Assembly: GCA_023665865.1 (NCBI GenBank)
Contig: JAMPDC010000001.1
Span: forward strand, 1,720,223-1,784,222
DNA length: 64,000 bases
Direction: 5' to 3'
From: Staphylococcus sp.
Lineage (GTDB): Bacteria > Bacteroidota > Bacteroidia > Bacteroidales > Muribaculaceae
Shown: positions 1-8,027 of the stretch, piece by piece
How the letters are laid out: each line of letters begins with the position of its first letter
Numbering within the stretch: position 1 is the stretch's first letter
The notes under the pieces: generated by a model
Databases searched by the model: none
Told to the model about the DNA's origin: nothing
What the model saw: only the letters and a program-made list of their open reading frames with translations
Program-made: the position numbers and the translations under genes

Positions 1-496
1 TGCCGTTACCCATCGAGGGACGGTTGTTGTTATGGTTTCCGTTGCCGTTACCCATCGAGGGACGGTTGTTGTTATGGTTTCCGTTGCCGTTACCCATTGA
101 GGGTCGGTTGTTGTTATGGTTTCCGTTGCCGTTACCCATCGAGGGTCGGTTATTGTTATGGTTTCCGTTGCCATTACCCATCGAGGGTCGGTTATTGTTA
201 TGGTTTCCGTTGCCGTTACCCATTGAAGGGCGGTTGTTGTTATGGTTTCCGTTGCCGTTACCTACCGACGGGCGGGTGTTATGTCCTTTGTTGTTTCCAA
301 CAGATGGACGGGCGTTATGATGATTCTTATTGCCGGAGTTGCCCGGACGGTTATTCGATCCTCCACGGCTGCCATCGGTAGTCCGTTCAGTGCGTCCACC
401 GTTTGTTCTTCCCTGGCGATTGTCGGCCATAGTCATGGGAGCAGCAAGCGCCCCACATAGCAGTGCTATGGATAGGTTGCGTAATAATTTGTTCAT
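1..496 (-). CDS. Secreted Asn/Gly-rich repeat protein, N-terminal part (runs off left edge)
   Basis: The reading frame starts at ATG 496 and is still open at base 1, so only about 165 residues are visible. The first 25 residues (MNKLLRNLSIALLCGALAAP then MTMAD) form a clear signal peptide. A low-complexity, basic and Asn/Gly-rich stretch follows, then tandem 14-residue units of the form NNNRPSMGNGNGNH. The units begin diverged (RPSVGNNKGHNT) near the N-terminus and become almost identical toward the window edge. Bacteroidales carry secreted proteins with such a spacer ahead of an enzymatic or surface-anchored domain, but the C-terminal part is outside the window and no function can be given. 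A promoter-like box lies about 80 bp upstream of the start. The perfect frame conservation of the repeats supports real coding on this strand. Confidence 0.75.
   Translation of the reverse strand, partial: MNKLLRNLSIALLCGALAAPMTMADNRQGRTNGGRTERTTDGSRGGSNNRPGNSGNKNHHNARPSVGNNKGHNTRPSVGNGNGNHNNNRPSMGNGNGNHNNNRPSMGNGNGNHNNNRPSMGNGNGNHNNNRPSMGNGNGNHNNNRPSMGNGNGNHNNNRPSMGNG
23..274. repeat. Six 42-bp tandem repeats inside the secreted protein gene
   Basis: Six consecutive 42-bp units (23-64, 65-106, 107-148, 149-190, 191-232, 233-274) plus a partial unit at 1-22 are nearly identical; differences are mostly single silent or conservative changes. The 42-bp length equals 14 codons, so gain or loss of a unit keeps the frame. 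The array continues past the left edge. Confidence 0.95.
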
Positions 497-573
497 ATCC
501 GTTGGTTTGTTAATGGTGGATGAAATTGTGCTTTAATAGTTAGAACAAATCCGCTACGGAAAGTTTAATCTTT

Positions 574-581
574 CAAAAGTA
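574..581 (-). promoter_or_regulatory. Promoter -7 box for the repeat-protein gene
   Basis: Reading the minus strand, TACTTTTG matches the Bacteroidetes -7 consensus TAnnTTTG and lies about 78 bp upstream of ATG 496. The -33 element is not a clear TTTG, only a T-rich tract. The box sits just beyond the thiL terminator, which fits the start of a new transcript. Confidence 0.5.
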
Positions 582-587
582 TAAAAT

Positions 588-633
588 AGCTTAAAAAGAG
601 AAAGGCATGCCATCAGTGATTGGTGACATGCCT
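588..633 (-). terminator. Rho-independent terminator after thiL
   Basis: On the minus strand a hairpin with arms AGGCATGTCA and TGGCATGCCT (one mismatch; 624-633 and 603-612) is followed by TTCTCTTTTT. It lies 26 bp beyond the thiL stop and closes the sppA-lpxK-PNP-thiL transcription unit. Confidence 0.75.
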
Positions 634-658
634 CAAGTGAAAGATAATGGTATCTTTA

Positions 659-1705
659 TTATTCTTCCGGAGTCTGGGCCGGAGTCTCGGCAGCGAGGGG
701 ATTCCAGCCCTGGGCACGGAGAGGAATCTCTGTGCCGTCGCGTGTGATCATCGCACATCCGAGTTCAGGTTTGGTGATGTGGCCGATCAGCTTGACGCCG
801 GGAAGTTTCTCAATCTGCTCGTGGCAATGGAGGGGGACAGTGAACAGTAATTCGTAGTCCTCACCACCGTTGAGAGCCGCCGTCACAAGGTTCATGCCGA
901 TTTCCTCAGCCATGATAGCTGTCTGATAGTCGATAGGGATACGGTCCTCATAGATGCGACAACCGGTATCGCTCTGCTTGCAGATGTGGAGCAGTTCGGA
1001 GCTCAGACCGTCGCTGACGTCCATCATGGCGGTAGGAACTATTCCTGCTTTTGCAAGCTCCTCGACTATGTCGCGGCGGGCTTCAGGCTTGAGCTGTCGT
1101 TCCACGAGATACTCCTTGCCCTGGAATTGGGGCACGAAGTCTTTCTGTCCGGCAGAAGCCACTTTTTCGCGTTCGAGAAGCTGGAGGCCCATGTAGGCCG
1201 CTCCAAGGTCGCCTGAGACGCAGATAAGATCTGTGTCTTTGGCACCTCCGCGGGTGACGACTTTATCGGCAGGAGCCTCGCCGATACAGGTGATGGAAAT
1301 AACGAGTCCCTGGCGCGACGAAGTAGTGTCGCCTCCGACGAGATCCACGCCATAGATCTCACAGGCAAGACGGATGCCTGCGAATAGCTCCTCGATATGC
1401 TCGACAGTGAAGCGTTTTGAAATGCCCAGCGAGACTGTGATCTGCTTCGGCGTTCCGTTCATCGCATAGACATCAGAGAAGTTGACAACGGCCGACTTGT
1501 AGCCGAGGTGCTTGAGCGGCACATAGGTGAGGTCGAAATGCACACCTTCGAGGAGGAGGTCGGTGGTGACGAGGGTATCGGTGTCATGGTTGCGCAGGAT
1601 GGCGCAGTCGTCGCCCACGCCTTTGACTGTCGAAGAGTTGACTGTCTTCAGACCTTGGGTGAGCCTGTCGATGAGACCGAATTCGCCTAATTCAGAAATT
1701 TCCAT
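659..1705 (-). CDS. thiL: Thiamine-monophosphate kinase
   Basis: The 348-residue protein has the ThiL start (FGLIDRLTQG), the metal/ATP-binding GDDCAI near residue 32, the SLGI beta-strand region, the VDLVGGDTTSS motif near residue 120 and MDVSDGLSSELL near residue 228, all typical of the PurM/ThiL fold. ThiL phosphorylates thiamine monophosphate to the active cofactor thiamine diphosphate in the cytoplasm. Length is slightly above average because of a short Ala/Pro/Glu-rich tail. It is the last gene of a minus-strand run (sppA, lpxK, purine nucleoside phosphorylase, thiL), an order also met in other Bacteroidales, and is followed by a terminator. The start gives a good match to the family N-terminus. 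Confidence 0.95.
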   Translation of the reverse strand: MEISELGEFGLIDRLTQGLKTVNSSTVKGVGDDCAILRNHDTDTLVTTDLLLEGVHFDLTYVPLKHLGYKSAVVNFSDVYAMNGTPKQITVSLGISKRFTVEHIEELFAGIRLACEIYGVDLVGGDTTSSRQGLVISITCIGEAPADKVVTRGGAKDTDLICVSGDLGAAYMGLQLLEREKVASAGQKDFVPQFQGKEYLVERQLKPEARRDIVEELAKAGIVPTAMMDVSDGLSSELLHICKQSDTGCRIYEDRIPIDYQTAIMAEEIGMNLVTAALNGGEDYELLFTVPLHCHEQIEKLPGVKLIGHITKPELGCAMITRDGTEIPLRAQGWNPLAAETPAQTPEE

Positions 1706-1759
1706 GTTTCTACTAATTCTTATGTTTCCCGGAAGAGTAGGGAGGGTGAATCGTTTCTA

Positions 1760-2572
1760 TCAGCAGCGGTTGACAAGTTCTTTCATGATCTCCAGACACT
1801 TGGGCTGGGCGATGAGAGCAGCCTGCTGCACTTCCTCGTGGGTGGGTACCTGAGTGACATCCTTGCCACCGAGGTCAGTGATGACTGAGAGACCGAACAC
1901 ACGCATGCCGGCATGGTTGGCTACAATGACTTCGGGGACAGTCGACATGCCGACGCAGTCGCCGCCGATGATGCGGTAGTATTCATATTCCGCCGGTGTC
2001 TCAAATGTGGGACCGGTGACACCTACATAGACGCCGTGCATGAGACGGATCCCCTTTTCCTCGGCGATTTTGTCGGCGAGAGCCATAAGTTCCTTATCGT
2101 AAGCATTGGTCATTGCAGGGAAACGCGTGCCGAGTTCATTGTAGTTGCGGCCGCGGAGAGGATTTTCGGGGAAGAGGTTGATGTGGTCAGTGATGACCAT
2201 GACATCGCCGACCTGAAACTCCTTGTTCATGCCACCGGAAGCGTTGCTGACGAAGAGAGTCTCGACGCCGAGCGCTTTGAACACGCGCACCGGGAAGGTG
2301 ACCTGTTTCATGTCATAGCCTTCGTAGTAGTGGAAACGGCCCTGCATGGCGATGACACGTTTGTCGCCAAGTGTGCCGAAGATGAGGTTTCCGCTATGTC
2401 CCTCGACTGTGGAGACAGGGAAATTTGGGATTTCTGAGTAAGGGATATAAATCTTATCATCCATGTGATCCACGAGGGCGCCGAGGCCGGTTCCGAGGAT
2501 GATGGCGGTTCTTGGCATTTCGTCCACTTTGGTGCGGAGAAAATCTGCGGTCTGGTTGATTTTTTCTAACAT
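1760..2572 (-). CDS. punA: Purine-nucleoside phosphorylase (trimeric class)
   Basis: The 270-residue protein shows the phosphate-binding GTGLGAL near residue 28, GHSGNLIFG near 59, the SNASGGMN motif near 110 and the C-terminal STVPEVIVANHAGMRVFG region near 215, where the Glu/Asn residues contact the purine. This is the pattern of the trimeric inosine/guanosine phosphorylases. It splits purine nucleosides into base and (deoxy)ribose 1-phosphate for salvage. It lies 54 bp upstream of thiL and 112 bp downstream of lpxK. The region between lpxK and this gene has no recognisable promoter, so co-transcription is likely but not shown. Confidence 0.93.
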   Translation of the reverse strand: MLEKINQTADFLRTKVDEMPRTAIILGTGLGALVDHMDDKIYIPYSEIPNFPVSTVEGHSGNLIFGTLGDKRVIAMQGRFHYYEGYDMKQVTFPVRVFKALGVETLFVSNASGGMNKEFQVGDVMVITDHINLFPENPLRGRNYNELGTRFPAMTNAYDKELMALADKIAEEKGIRLMHGVYVGVTGPTFETPAEYEYYRIIGGDCVGMSTVPEVIVANHAGMRVFGLSVITDLGGKDVTQVPTHEEVQQAALIAQPKCLEIMKELVNRC

Positions 2573-2684
2573 GTTCTTATGATATTGATGATTATGGTGA
2601 CGGAGAGGGGGGACTGACGAGGGGGGAAGGTATCAACGAGGCTGTATGGGGCGGTCCCACGCCTGCCGGTTAGCCTATGGCTCA

Positions 2685-3782
2685 TTAATTTTTAAACAAA
2701 CGTGACTCGCGGATAGTTTTTTCAATGCCGGCCGTGAATTCCTGCTCGCCGCGGTCGATGAACTCTACTTTTATAGGGACGTAGAAGATGGATTTTTTTA
2801 ACCGGTGTGGGAAATATGGATTGTTGAGAATCCTGACAGCATCTTTTTCAGTTGTCACGATATACTTTTTCTTTCCTTTGAGTTCATCAAACTGGCGTGC
2901 GATTTCCTCCATGTCTGACGATGTGAAGTTGTGGTGGTCGGTGAACCGCTTGAGCTTCACTGTCGCCTTGTGGCGGCGGAGATAGCGCACAAACGGTTTT
3001 GGATTGGCTACGCCTGTGACCACAAGGATTGATGATTCCTGCCCCTCAGCATCGAGCGAGGGGATTTCAGGCGCATCGTCGGGAAAGACCGGGACGAGGT
3101 GTCCGTAGTTGTAGCGCGAGAAATAGAGTTTCTGATACGGGAAGAGTTTGAGATTCTCCTCGAAGATGCGGTATTGCATCGGCTTCATGTCGATCGGACA
3201 TTTTGTCACTACCACGATCTCGGCGCGGTTGAGAGCCCGCGAGGATTCACGCAGCCGTCCGTAAGGCAGAAGTTTGTCGTTGAATACCGGACGGTTGTAT
3301 TCAGTCAGTATGATGGAGACCGACGGCTTCACGTAGCGGTGTTGGAAAGCATCGTCGAGTATGATCATGTTGAGGTCAGGATTGATCTCACGCATCTGTC
3401 TGATGCCCTCCGAGCGCTTCTCACAGACAGCCACGGTGATGTCGGGTCCGAATTTGCGGTAGATCTGATATGACTCATCGCCGATGTCCTCAGGGCGTGA
3501 CTGGGGAGTGGCGAGCACAAAGCCTTTGGTGGCGCGTTTGTAGCCGCGGGATAGGACTCCGACGTTGTATTTGCCGAGCATTGACTGGACAATATACTCG
3601 ACATGCGGAGTCTTGCCTGTACCACCCATGGCGATATTGCCTACGACGACGAGCGGTATGTCAAATTCCTGTTGTTTCAGCATGCCATATTCAAACATCT
3701 TGTTGCGCACGGCCATACCCATCCCGTAGAGTTTCGAGATGGGGTAGAGCAGTAGCATTGACAGAAGTTTGTTGCGGGCCAA
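2685..3782 (-). CDS. lpxK: Tetraacyldisaccharide 4'-kinase (lipid A synthesis)
   Basis: LpxK adds the 4'-phosphate to the lipid A disaccharide at the inner membrane. The protein has the membrane-proximal YPISKLYGMGMAVRNKMF segment, the P-loop VVVGNIAMGGTGKTP near residue 45, VLSRGYKR, and the DDAFQHR motif near residue 145. The start given is TTG at 3782 (365 residues); an in-frame stop lies 15 bp upstream, so it cannot be longer. ATG at 3758 would give 357 residues and is the alternative; family members usually have about ten residues before the YP motif, which favours TTG. It lies 39 bp after sppA and probably shares its promoter. Confidence 0.93.
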   Translation of the reverse strand: MARNKLLSMLLLYPISKLYGMGMAVRNKMFEYGMLKQQEFDIPLVVVGNIAMGGTGKTPHVEYIVQSMLGKYNVGVLSRGYKRATKGFVLATPQSRPEDIGDESYQIYRKFGPDITVAVCEKRSEGIRQMREINPDLNMIILDDAFQHRYVKPSVSIILTEYNRPVFNDKLLPYGRLRESSRALNRAEIVVVTKCPIDMKPMQYRIFEENLKLFPYQKLYFSRYNYGHLVPVFPDDAPEIPSLDAEGQESSILVVTGVANPKPFVRYLRRHKATVKLKRFTDHHNFTSSDMEEIARQFDELKGKKKYIVTTEKDAVRILNNPYFPHRLKKSIFYVPIKVEFIDRGEQEFTAGIEKTIRESRLFKN

Positions 3783-3821
3783 ACCAAGAAATTTTTAAGG
3801 AAGTTAACGAATGATGTGTTG

Positions 3822-5600
3822 TCAGAGTTCGACTTCAACGAAGTCCATGCGGCACTGCATTGTCGACATGCCTTTGACGCGCTGGATTGTCTCATAGAGT
3901 GTCGACATCTCGCCAAGCTCATCGCGCACGATAGAAGCCTTGATATTGTTGCCGGCTTCGATGAGAGCGGCATACCATTCCTGCTTCACGTCAGGATAAG
4001 TGCGGACTGTGTAGGTCTCCACGTTGAGGTTGGCAGCCATAGCGGCGATAGCGGCGTCGAGACCACCGAGCTCGTCAACGAGTCCGAGTCTGAGAGCTTC
4101 ACGTCCGTCCCACACGCGGCCTTCACCGATCATCTTGATTGAATCCTGCGACATGCTGCGGCCTTCGGCACAACGCTTGGTGAAGAGATCATAGCCACGC
4201 TCGACATACGACTGCATAGCCGCTGCCTGGGCCGGTGTCATCGGTTCCATAAGCGAGGGGAAGTTGCCGTTGGCATTGGTCTTGACAGTGCCGGTGTTGA
4301 TGCCGAGTTTTTCCGACATGAGGCGTTTCGCATTGGGGATCATGCCGAAGATGCCGATTGAACCGGTGAGGGTGACAGGCTCGGCAAAGATCTTATCGGC
4401 GCCACAGCTGATGTAGTAGCCGCCTGAGGCTGCATAGTCGCCCATTGAAACATAGAAAGGTTTGCCGGTGATAGACTTGTATTGCTCGAGGGCTTCCCAG
4501 ATCTGTTCTGAGGCAAAGGCGCTGCCACCACCCGAATTGACATACATGACGAGGCCGTCGATGTCGTCTTCTTCAGCGAGATCGAGGATCTGAGGCACGA
4601 GGTCGGTAGCTACAATGCCGTTGCCCGATTCATCAGTGATGTCACCACATGCATACAGGACCGCGATGGTAGCCCCCTTGCCATCGCCTTTCTTGTTAAT
4701 GTCGGCAGTCTTGGCATAGTCGGCTGTGCTTACATATCTGACGTCTTTTGCTTTCTCACATTCAGTCAGACCGGCAATCATCTCGTCAAATTCATGGTGA
4801 TAGGCGAGGACGTCGGCGATCTTCATGTCTACATAGCTTTCGGTGGGTGCTGTAAAGATGAAGTTGTCAGCCCAGGCGTTGACGGTGTCCACACTGACTT
4901 TGCGTCCCTCGGCGATTGTCGAGGCGATTGTCTGCCAGATGTTGCCGAGATAGAGCTGTTGCTGTTCGCGTGAGGGCTCGCTCATATTGTCAAGGATGAA
5001 GGGCTCTACGGCGCTCTTGTAGGTGCCGACCTTCACGACCTGCACCTCTACTCCGATTTTCTGGAGCAGCTGGTGGAAGAAAAGTGTGGTGGCTGAGAGT
5101 CCGTGGATGTCCACCTGACCGATTGGGTTGATATAGATACTGTCGGCCGACGAGGCTATATAATAGTCTCCCTGGCTATACATGTCGCCGTAGGCATACA
5201 CCCATTTGCCGGGAGCCTCTTTCTTGAATTTGCGCAAGGCTGTGACGATAGCTGCGCGCTGCGCCACTCCTGCGGCCGAGCCTTGACAAGAGATGAGTAT
5301 TCCGTCGATGCGGTCGTCGCTTGCCGCAGCTATGATGGATCCTGTGATGTCTGAAAGAATCTGCACATCCTTGTCCTCACCATTGACGACGCTCATGAAG
5401 TCAAGCTTGGGCTGACGGTCAAGGATTGACCCCGAGAGGTCAACGTGGAGCACTGAATGTTTCTTTATGTCGGTTGTCGAGGAGCCTATTGACGATGCGG
5501 CTGCCGCACTGATTACGATGATTAGTCCTACCATTGCCAGCAACAGTGAGAACCATATTCCGGCAAGTGTGCCAAGAAAAGAGATGAAAAATTTTTTCAT
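3822..5600 (-). CDS. sppA: Signal peptide peptidase SppA, 67K type
   Basis: A 592-residue double-domain SppA (protease IV) that degrades cleaved signal peptides and membrane peptides at the periplasmic face. An N-terminal membrane anchor covers residues 3-36. The catalytic Lys is K195 in VGTYKSAVEP and the catalytic Ser is S392 in GDYAASGGYY; both match the E. coli Lys209/Ser409 dyad context. The second domain also carries NSGGGSAFASEQ near residue 355. Length is standard for the tandem-domain form. It is the first gene of the sppA-lpxK-PNP-thiL run and has a strong promoter 40-70 bp upstream. Confidence 0.95.
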   Translation of the reverse strand: MKKFFISFLGTLAGIWFSLLLAMVGLIIVISAAAASSIGSSTTDIKKHSVLHVDLSGSILDRQPKLDFMSVVNGEDKDVQILSDITGSIIAAASDDRIDGILISCQGSAAGVAQRAAIVTALRKFKKEAPGKWVYAYGDMYSQGDYYIASSADSIYINPIGQVDIHGLSATTLFFHQLLQKIGVEVQVVKVGTYKSAVEPFILDNMSEPSREQQQLYLGNIWQTIASTIAEGRKVSVDTVNAWADNFIFTAPTESYVDMKIADVLAYHHEFDEMIAGLTECEKAKDVRYVSTADYAKTADINKKGDGKGATIAVLYACGDITDESGNGIVATDLVPQILDLAEEDDIDGLVMYVNSGGGSAFASEQIWEALEQYKSITGKPFYVSMGDYAASGGYYISCGADKIFAEPVTLTGSIGIFGMIPNAKRLMSEKLGINTGTVKTNANGNFPSLMEPMTPAQAAAMQSYVERGYDLFTKRCAEGRSMSQDSIKMIGEGRVWDGREALRLGLVDELGGLDAAIAAMAANLNVETYTVRTYPDVKQEWYAALIEAGNNIKASIVRDELGEMSTLYETIQRVKGMSTMQCRMDFVEVEL

Positions 5601-5640
5601 TCTGATTGGTTATGAAGTGAATTATAGCGCTAAAACTCTA

Positions 5641-5672
5641 CAAAAGTACGACATCGATACGTCAATTACAAA
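5641..5672 (-). promoter_or_regulatory. Promoter of the sppA-lpxK unit
   Basis: On the minus strand TTTG (5669-5672), a 20-bp spacer and TACTTTTG (5641-5648) match the Bacteroidetes housekeeping promoter consensus closely. It is 41 bp from the sppA start codon. Confidence 0.75.
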
Positions 5673-5737
5673 TTTTTCCGCCACTTATTACATATAGGTC
5701 ATATCGAAGGATTGTTTGGATGTTTCCATACGGGCAT

Positions 5738-5760
5738 AATAGTGTATAAATAACACTATT
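5738..5760. promoter_or_regulatory. Perfect dyad AATAGTGT-7-ACACTATT, candidate operator
   Basis: Eight-base arms (5738-5745 and 5753-5760) are exact reverse complements around an ATAAATA spacer. The dyad lies between the divergent sppA and AraC-type regulator genes. The same AATAGTGT word recurs before susC (10973) and before GH130 (25363), so it may be a binding site of the locus regulator. This is inference from sequence only. Confidence 0.45.
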
Positions 5761-5874
5761 TTGTCGATCAAGTGGCACAAAATGTGAGCGTTGCGGGTGT
5801 GCAACTGTGAAAAATGATACTTTTTTAACAAAATTATGTCAAATATAGTCAAATCTACGATGGATGATACTTTT

Positions 5875-5909
5875 TTTGCTTTAAAAAATGAAATAAATGT
5901 TTACCTTTG
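5875..5909 (+). promoter_or_regulatory. Promoter of the AraC-type regulator
   Basis: TTTG at 5875-5878 and TACCTTTG at 5902-5909 form a Bacteroidetes-type promoter with a slightly long 23-bp spacer, 66 bp before ATG 5976. Two direct copies of ATGATACTTTTTT lie at 5814-5826 and 5864-5876, 50 bp apart, one overlapping the -33 box. Confidence 0.6.
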
Positions 5910-5975
5910 CGAAGAAACCTTTAGGATTGCATCGCACAAACCTAATAGACTCATTATTCTCTTCTTGCCTTGACC

Positions 5976-6851
5976 ATGAATAAGATTATCACGGAAATCA
6001 CGCCTCTGTCAGAGAAGGATTGCTTCTACTTAATCGACAGATATAAAGATCGTTTTACCTATCCTGTGCACCGCCACGGTGAGTATGAGCTCAACTTCGT
6101 GGCCAACTGCTCGGGAGCTCGGAGAGTGGTTGGTGATTCGATCGAGACTCTGGGGCAATATGACCTCGTGCTCATCGGCAACGGCATCGAACACGGTTGG
6201 GAACAACATGAGTGCATAAGTGACAAAATCCGGGAGATTACGATACAATTTTCGCCTGATCTCTTCGGCAAGACCCTGCTTGCCAAGACTCAGATGTCGA
6301 GCATCAGACGCATGCTCGAGATTAGCTCGAATGGTGTGGCATTCACGACTGAGGGGATAATGAAAGTGTATCACAAACTTGACAATCTGACTAAAATCGA
6401 GTCCGGCTTCTACCGTATGCTTGAGCTCATGGCGATCCTCTATGAGCTTGCTGAAGACGGCCACTACCACAAGCTCTCGAGCTCGTCGTTTGCTTCTCTC
6501 CGGCCATCGGGCGACAGTCGGCGTGTGAGGAAAGTGAAAGACTATATCAACGCCAACTATAAGGAGGATATCCGTCTCAACGAGCTTGCAGAACTGGTCG
6601 GGATGACACCGACAGCTTTCAGCCGATTTTTCAAGTTGCGCACCGGCCGCTCGATTTCCGACTATGTCATTGACATCCGTCTCGGCCACGCTACCCGTCA
6701 GCTTGTCGACTCGACTACTTCGGTCGCCGAGATCTGCTATGGTTGCGGTTTCAACAATGTCTCGAACTTCAACCGCATTTTCAAGAAGAAGAAAGGACAT
6801 TCCCCCAAGGTGTTCCGGGAGATATACCAGCACCACAAGGTGCTCGTGTGA
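5976..6851 (+). CDS. AraC-family transcriptional regulator, putative glucomannan-locus regulator
   Basis: The 291-residue protein has an N-terminal cupin-like sensing domain (HRHGEYELNFV near residue 32; GNGIEHGWE near 71) and a C-terminal pair of helix-turn-helix motifs starting near residue 190 (IRLNELAELVGMTPTAFSRF and VAEICYGCGFNNVSNFNRIF), ending in the family tail KGHSPKVFRE. Such regulators bind a sugar through the cupin and activate nearby genes. It sits directly upstream of, and in the same direction as, the polysaccharide locus, which has no hybrid two-component or SusR-type regulator in the window, so it is the best candidate controller. A TTG two codons upstream (5970) is possible but ATG 5976 is the ordinary choice. 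Confidence 0.88.
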   Translation: MNKIITEITPLSEKDCFYLIDRYKDRFTYPVHRHGEYELNFVANCSGARRVVGDSIETLGQYDLVLIGNGIEHGWEQHECISDKIREITIQFSPDLFGKTLLAKTQMSSIRRMLEISSNGVAFTTEGIMKVYHKLDNLTKIESGFYRMLELMAILYELAEDGHYHKLSSSSFASLRPSGDSRRVRKVKDYINANYKEDIRLNELAELVGMTPTAFSRFFKLRTGRSISDYVIDIRLGHATRQLVDSTTSVAEICYGCGFNNVSNFNRIFKKKKGHSPKVFREIYQHHKVLV

Positions 6852-6943
6852 GTTCCTTCTCTTCAAGCCGTAACCAAGGAATGGAAATTTGTAAATAAAC
6901 CATCACATATCAACAGTATTCATACTTTCCTATCAGACGACTT

Positions 6944-7957
6944 ATGAAATCTCTGCTCATCACTATCGCATCGGCCATGCTGCTGGGCGCGTTTGCCGCC
7001 TGTGGCTCCAAGACATCCGGGGCTTCCGCCGAAGAACTGTCGGCTGCCGACACCTCTTTTGTGACCCCGCTTAAAGTAGAAGGGACCGCACTCGTCAATA
7101 ACCACGGCGACACGGTGGTGCTCAACGGACCCTCTCTTGGATGGCACAGCAACTGGGGCCGTTTCTATAATGAGGGCACTGTCAAGGCGCTGAAAGAAAA
7201 GTGGGGTGCCAACATCACACGTGCGGCAATCGGCGCACATCCTTCCGGCGATTGTGTCAACGGATATTCCGTCGACTCGGCCAACGCTGTCAATCTTGCG
7301 ATGAAAGTCATCGACGCAGCGATTGCCAACGATATGTATGTCATCTGCGACTGGCACTCTCATGAAAACACTCTTGACGATGCAAAGAAGTTTTTCACAG
7401 TCATCACCGAGAAATATGGTGACTCACCCAATATTCTCTATGAAATCTGGAACGAGCCTCTCGATATTTCATGGCAGGAAATCAAGGACTACGCCAACGA
7501 GCTGATACCTGTCATCCGCCGCAATGCTCCCCATTCGGTCATCATTGTCGGCACTCCGAAGTGGGACCAGGATGTCGACATCGCTGCCGAGGCACCGCTG
7601 AGTCAGGATAATCTTCTCTATTCCCTGCACTACTATGCGGCAACCCACAAGGATTGGAACCGCGACAAGGCTGAGAAAGCGATCGAGGCCGGACTCCCGT
7701 TGATAGTTTCAGAGTGCGGATCGATGTTGCACACCGGTGACGGTCCGATCGACTATGAATCCTGGCAGCAATGGATGGATTTCGCTGATCGCCACAAACT
7801 GTCGGTAATCATGTGGGACATCGCCGATAAAGACGAGTCATGTTCGATGATATCTGCCTCGGCATCCGACAATGGTATGGACTGGACTGACGCTGATCTC
7901 AAGGAGTGGGCCAAGCTCGCACAGAAAACCATCAAGGAGCGCAACGGCGTGAAGTAG
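6944..7957 (+). CDS. GH5 family endo-glycanase lipoprotein (cellulase-like)
   Basis: A 337-residue protein with lipobox LLGAFAAC (lipidated Cys20) and a single GH5 (beta/alpha)8 domain. The acid/base is E171 in IWNEP and the nucleophile E257 in IVSECG; LNGPSLGWH near residue 60 and DWHSH near 137 are GH5_2-like substrate-cleft motifs. Family members hydrolyse beta-1,4-glucan or mixed glucan/mannan backbones. In this locus it is expected to cut the glucose-containing stretches of glucomannan at the cell surface or in the periplasm. It is 92 bp after the regulator and 70 bp before the esterase, with no strong promoter of its own visible. The exact backbone preference cannot be read from the sequence. 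Confidence 0.88.
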   Translation: MKSLLITIASAMLLGAFAACGSKTSGASAEELSAADTSFVTPLKVEGTALVNNHGDTVVLNGPSLGWHSNWGRFYNEGTVKALKEKWGANITRAAIGAHPSGDCVNGYSVDSANAVNLAMKVIDAAIANDMYVICDWHSHENTLDDAKKFFTVITEKYGDSPNILYEIWNEPLDISWQEIKDYANELIPVIRRNAPHSVIIVGTPKWDQDVDIAAEAPLSQDNLLYSLHYYAATHKDWNRDKAEKAIEAGLPLIVSECGSMLHTGDGPIDYESWQQWMDFADRHKLSVIMWDIADKDESCSMISASASDNGMDWTDADLKEWAKLAQKTIKERNGVK

Positions 7958-8027
7958 TGTTCACCCCTCTCCATCTGCGCCACTCTCCCTGAACCAAGAA
8001 ATATCAGATAGACAAACCTCACATTCT

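Noticed and set aside
24..320. Plus-strand frame with LLLWFPLPLPIEGR repeats
   Set aside because: It is the antisense reading of the 42-bp repeats; the minus strand has a start, a signal peptide and a promoter.
6030..6866. 278-codon minus-strand frame opposite the AraC-type gene
   Set aside because: Shadow of a gene with strong helix-turn-helix motifs; no start signals or family motifs.
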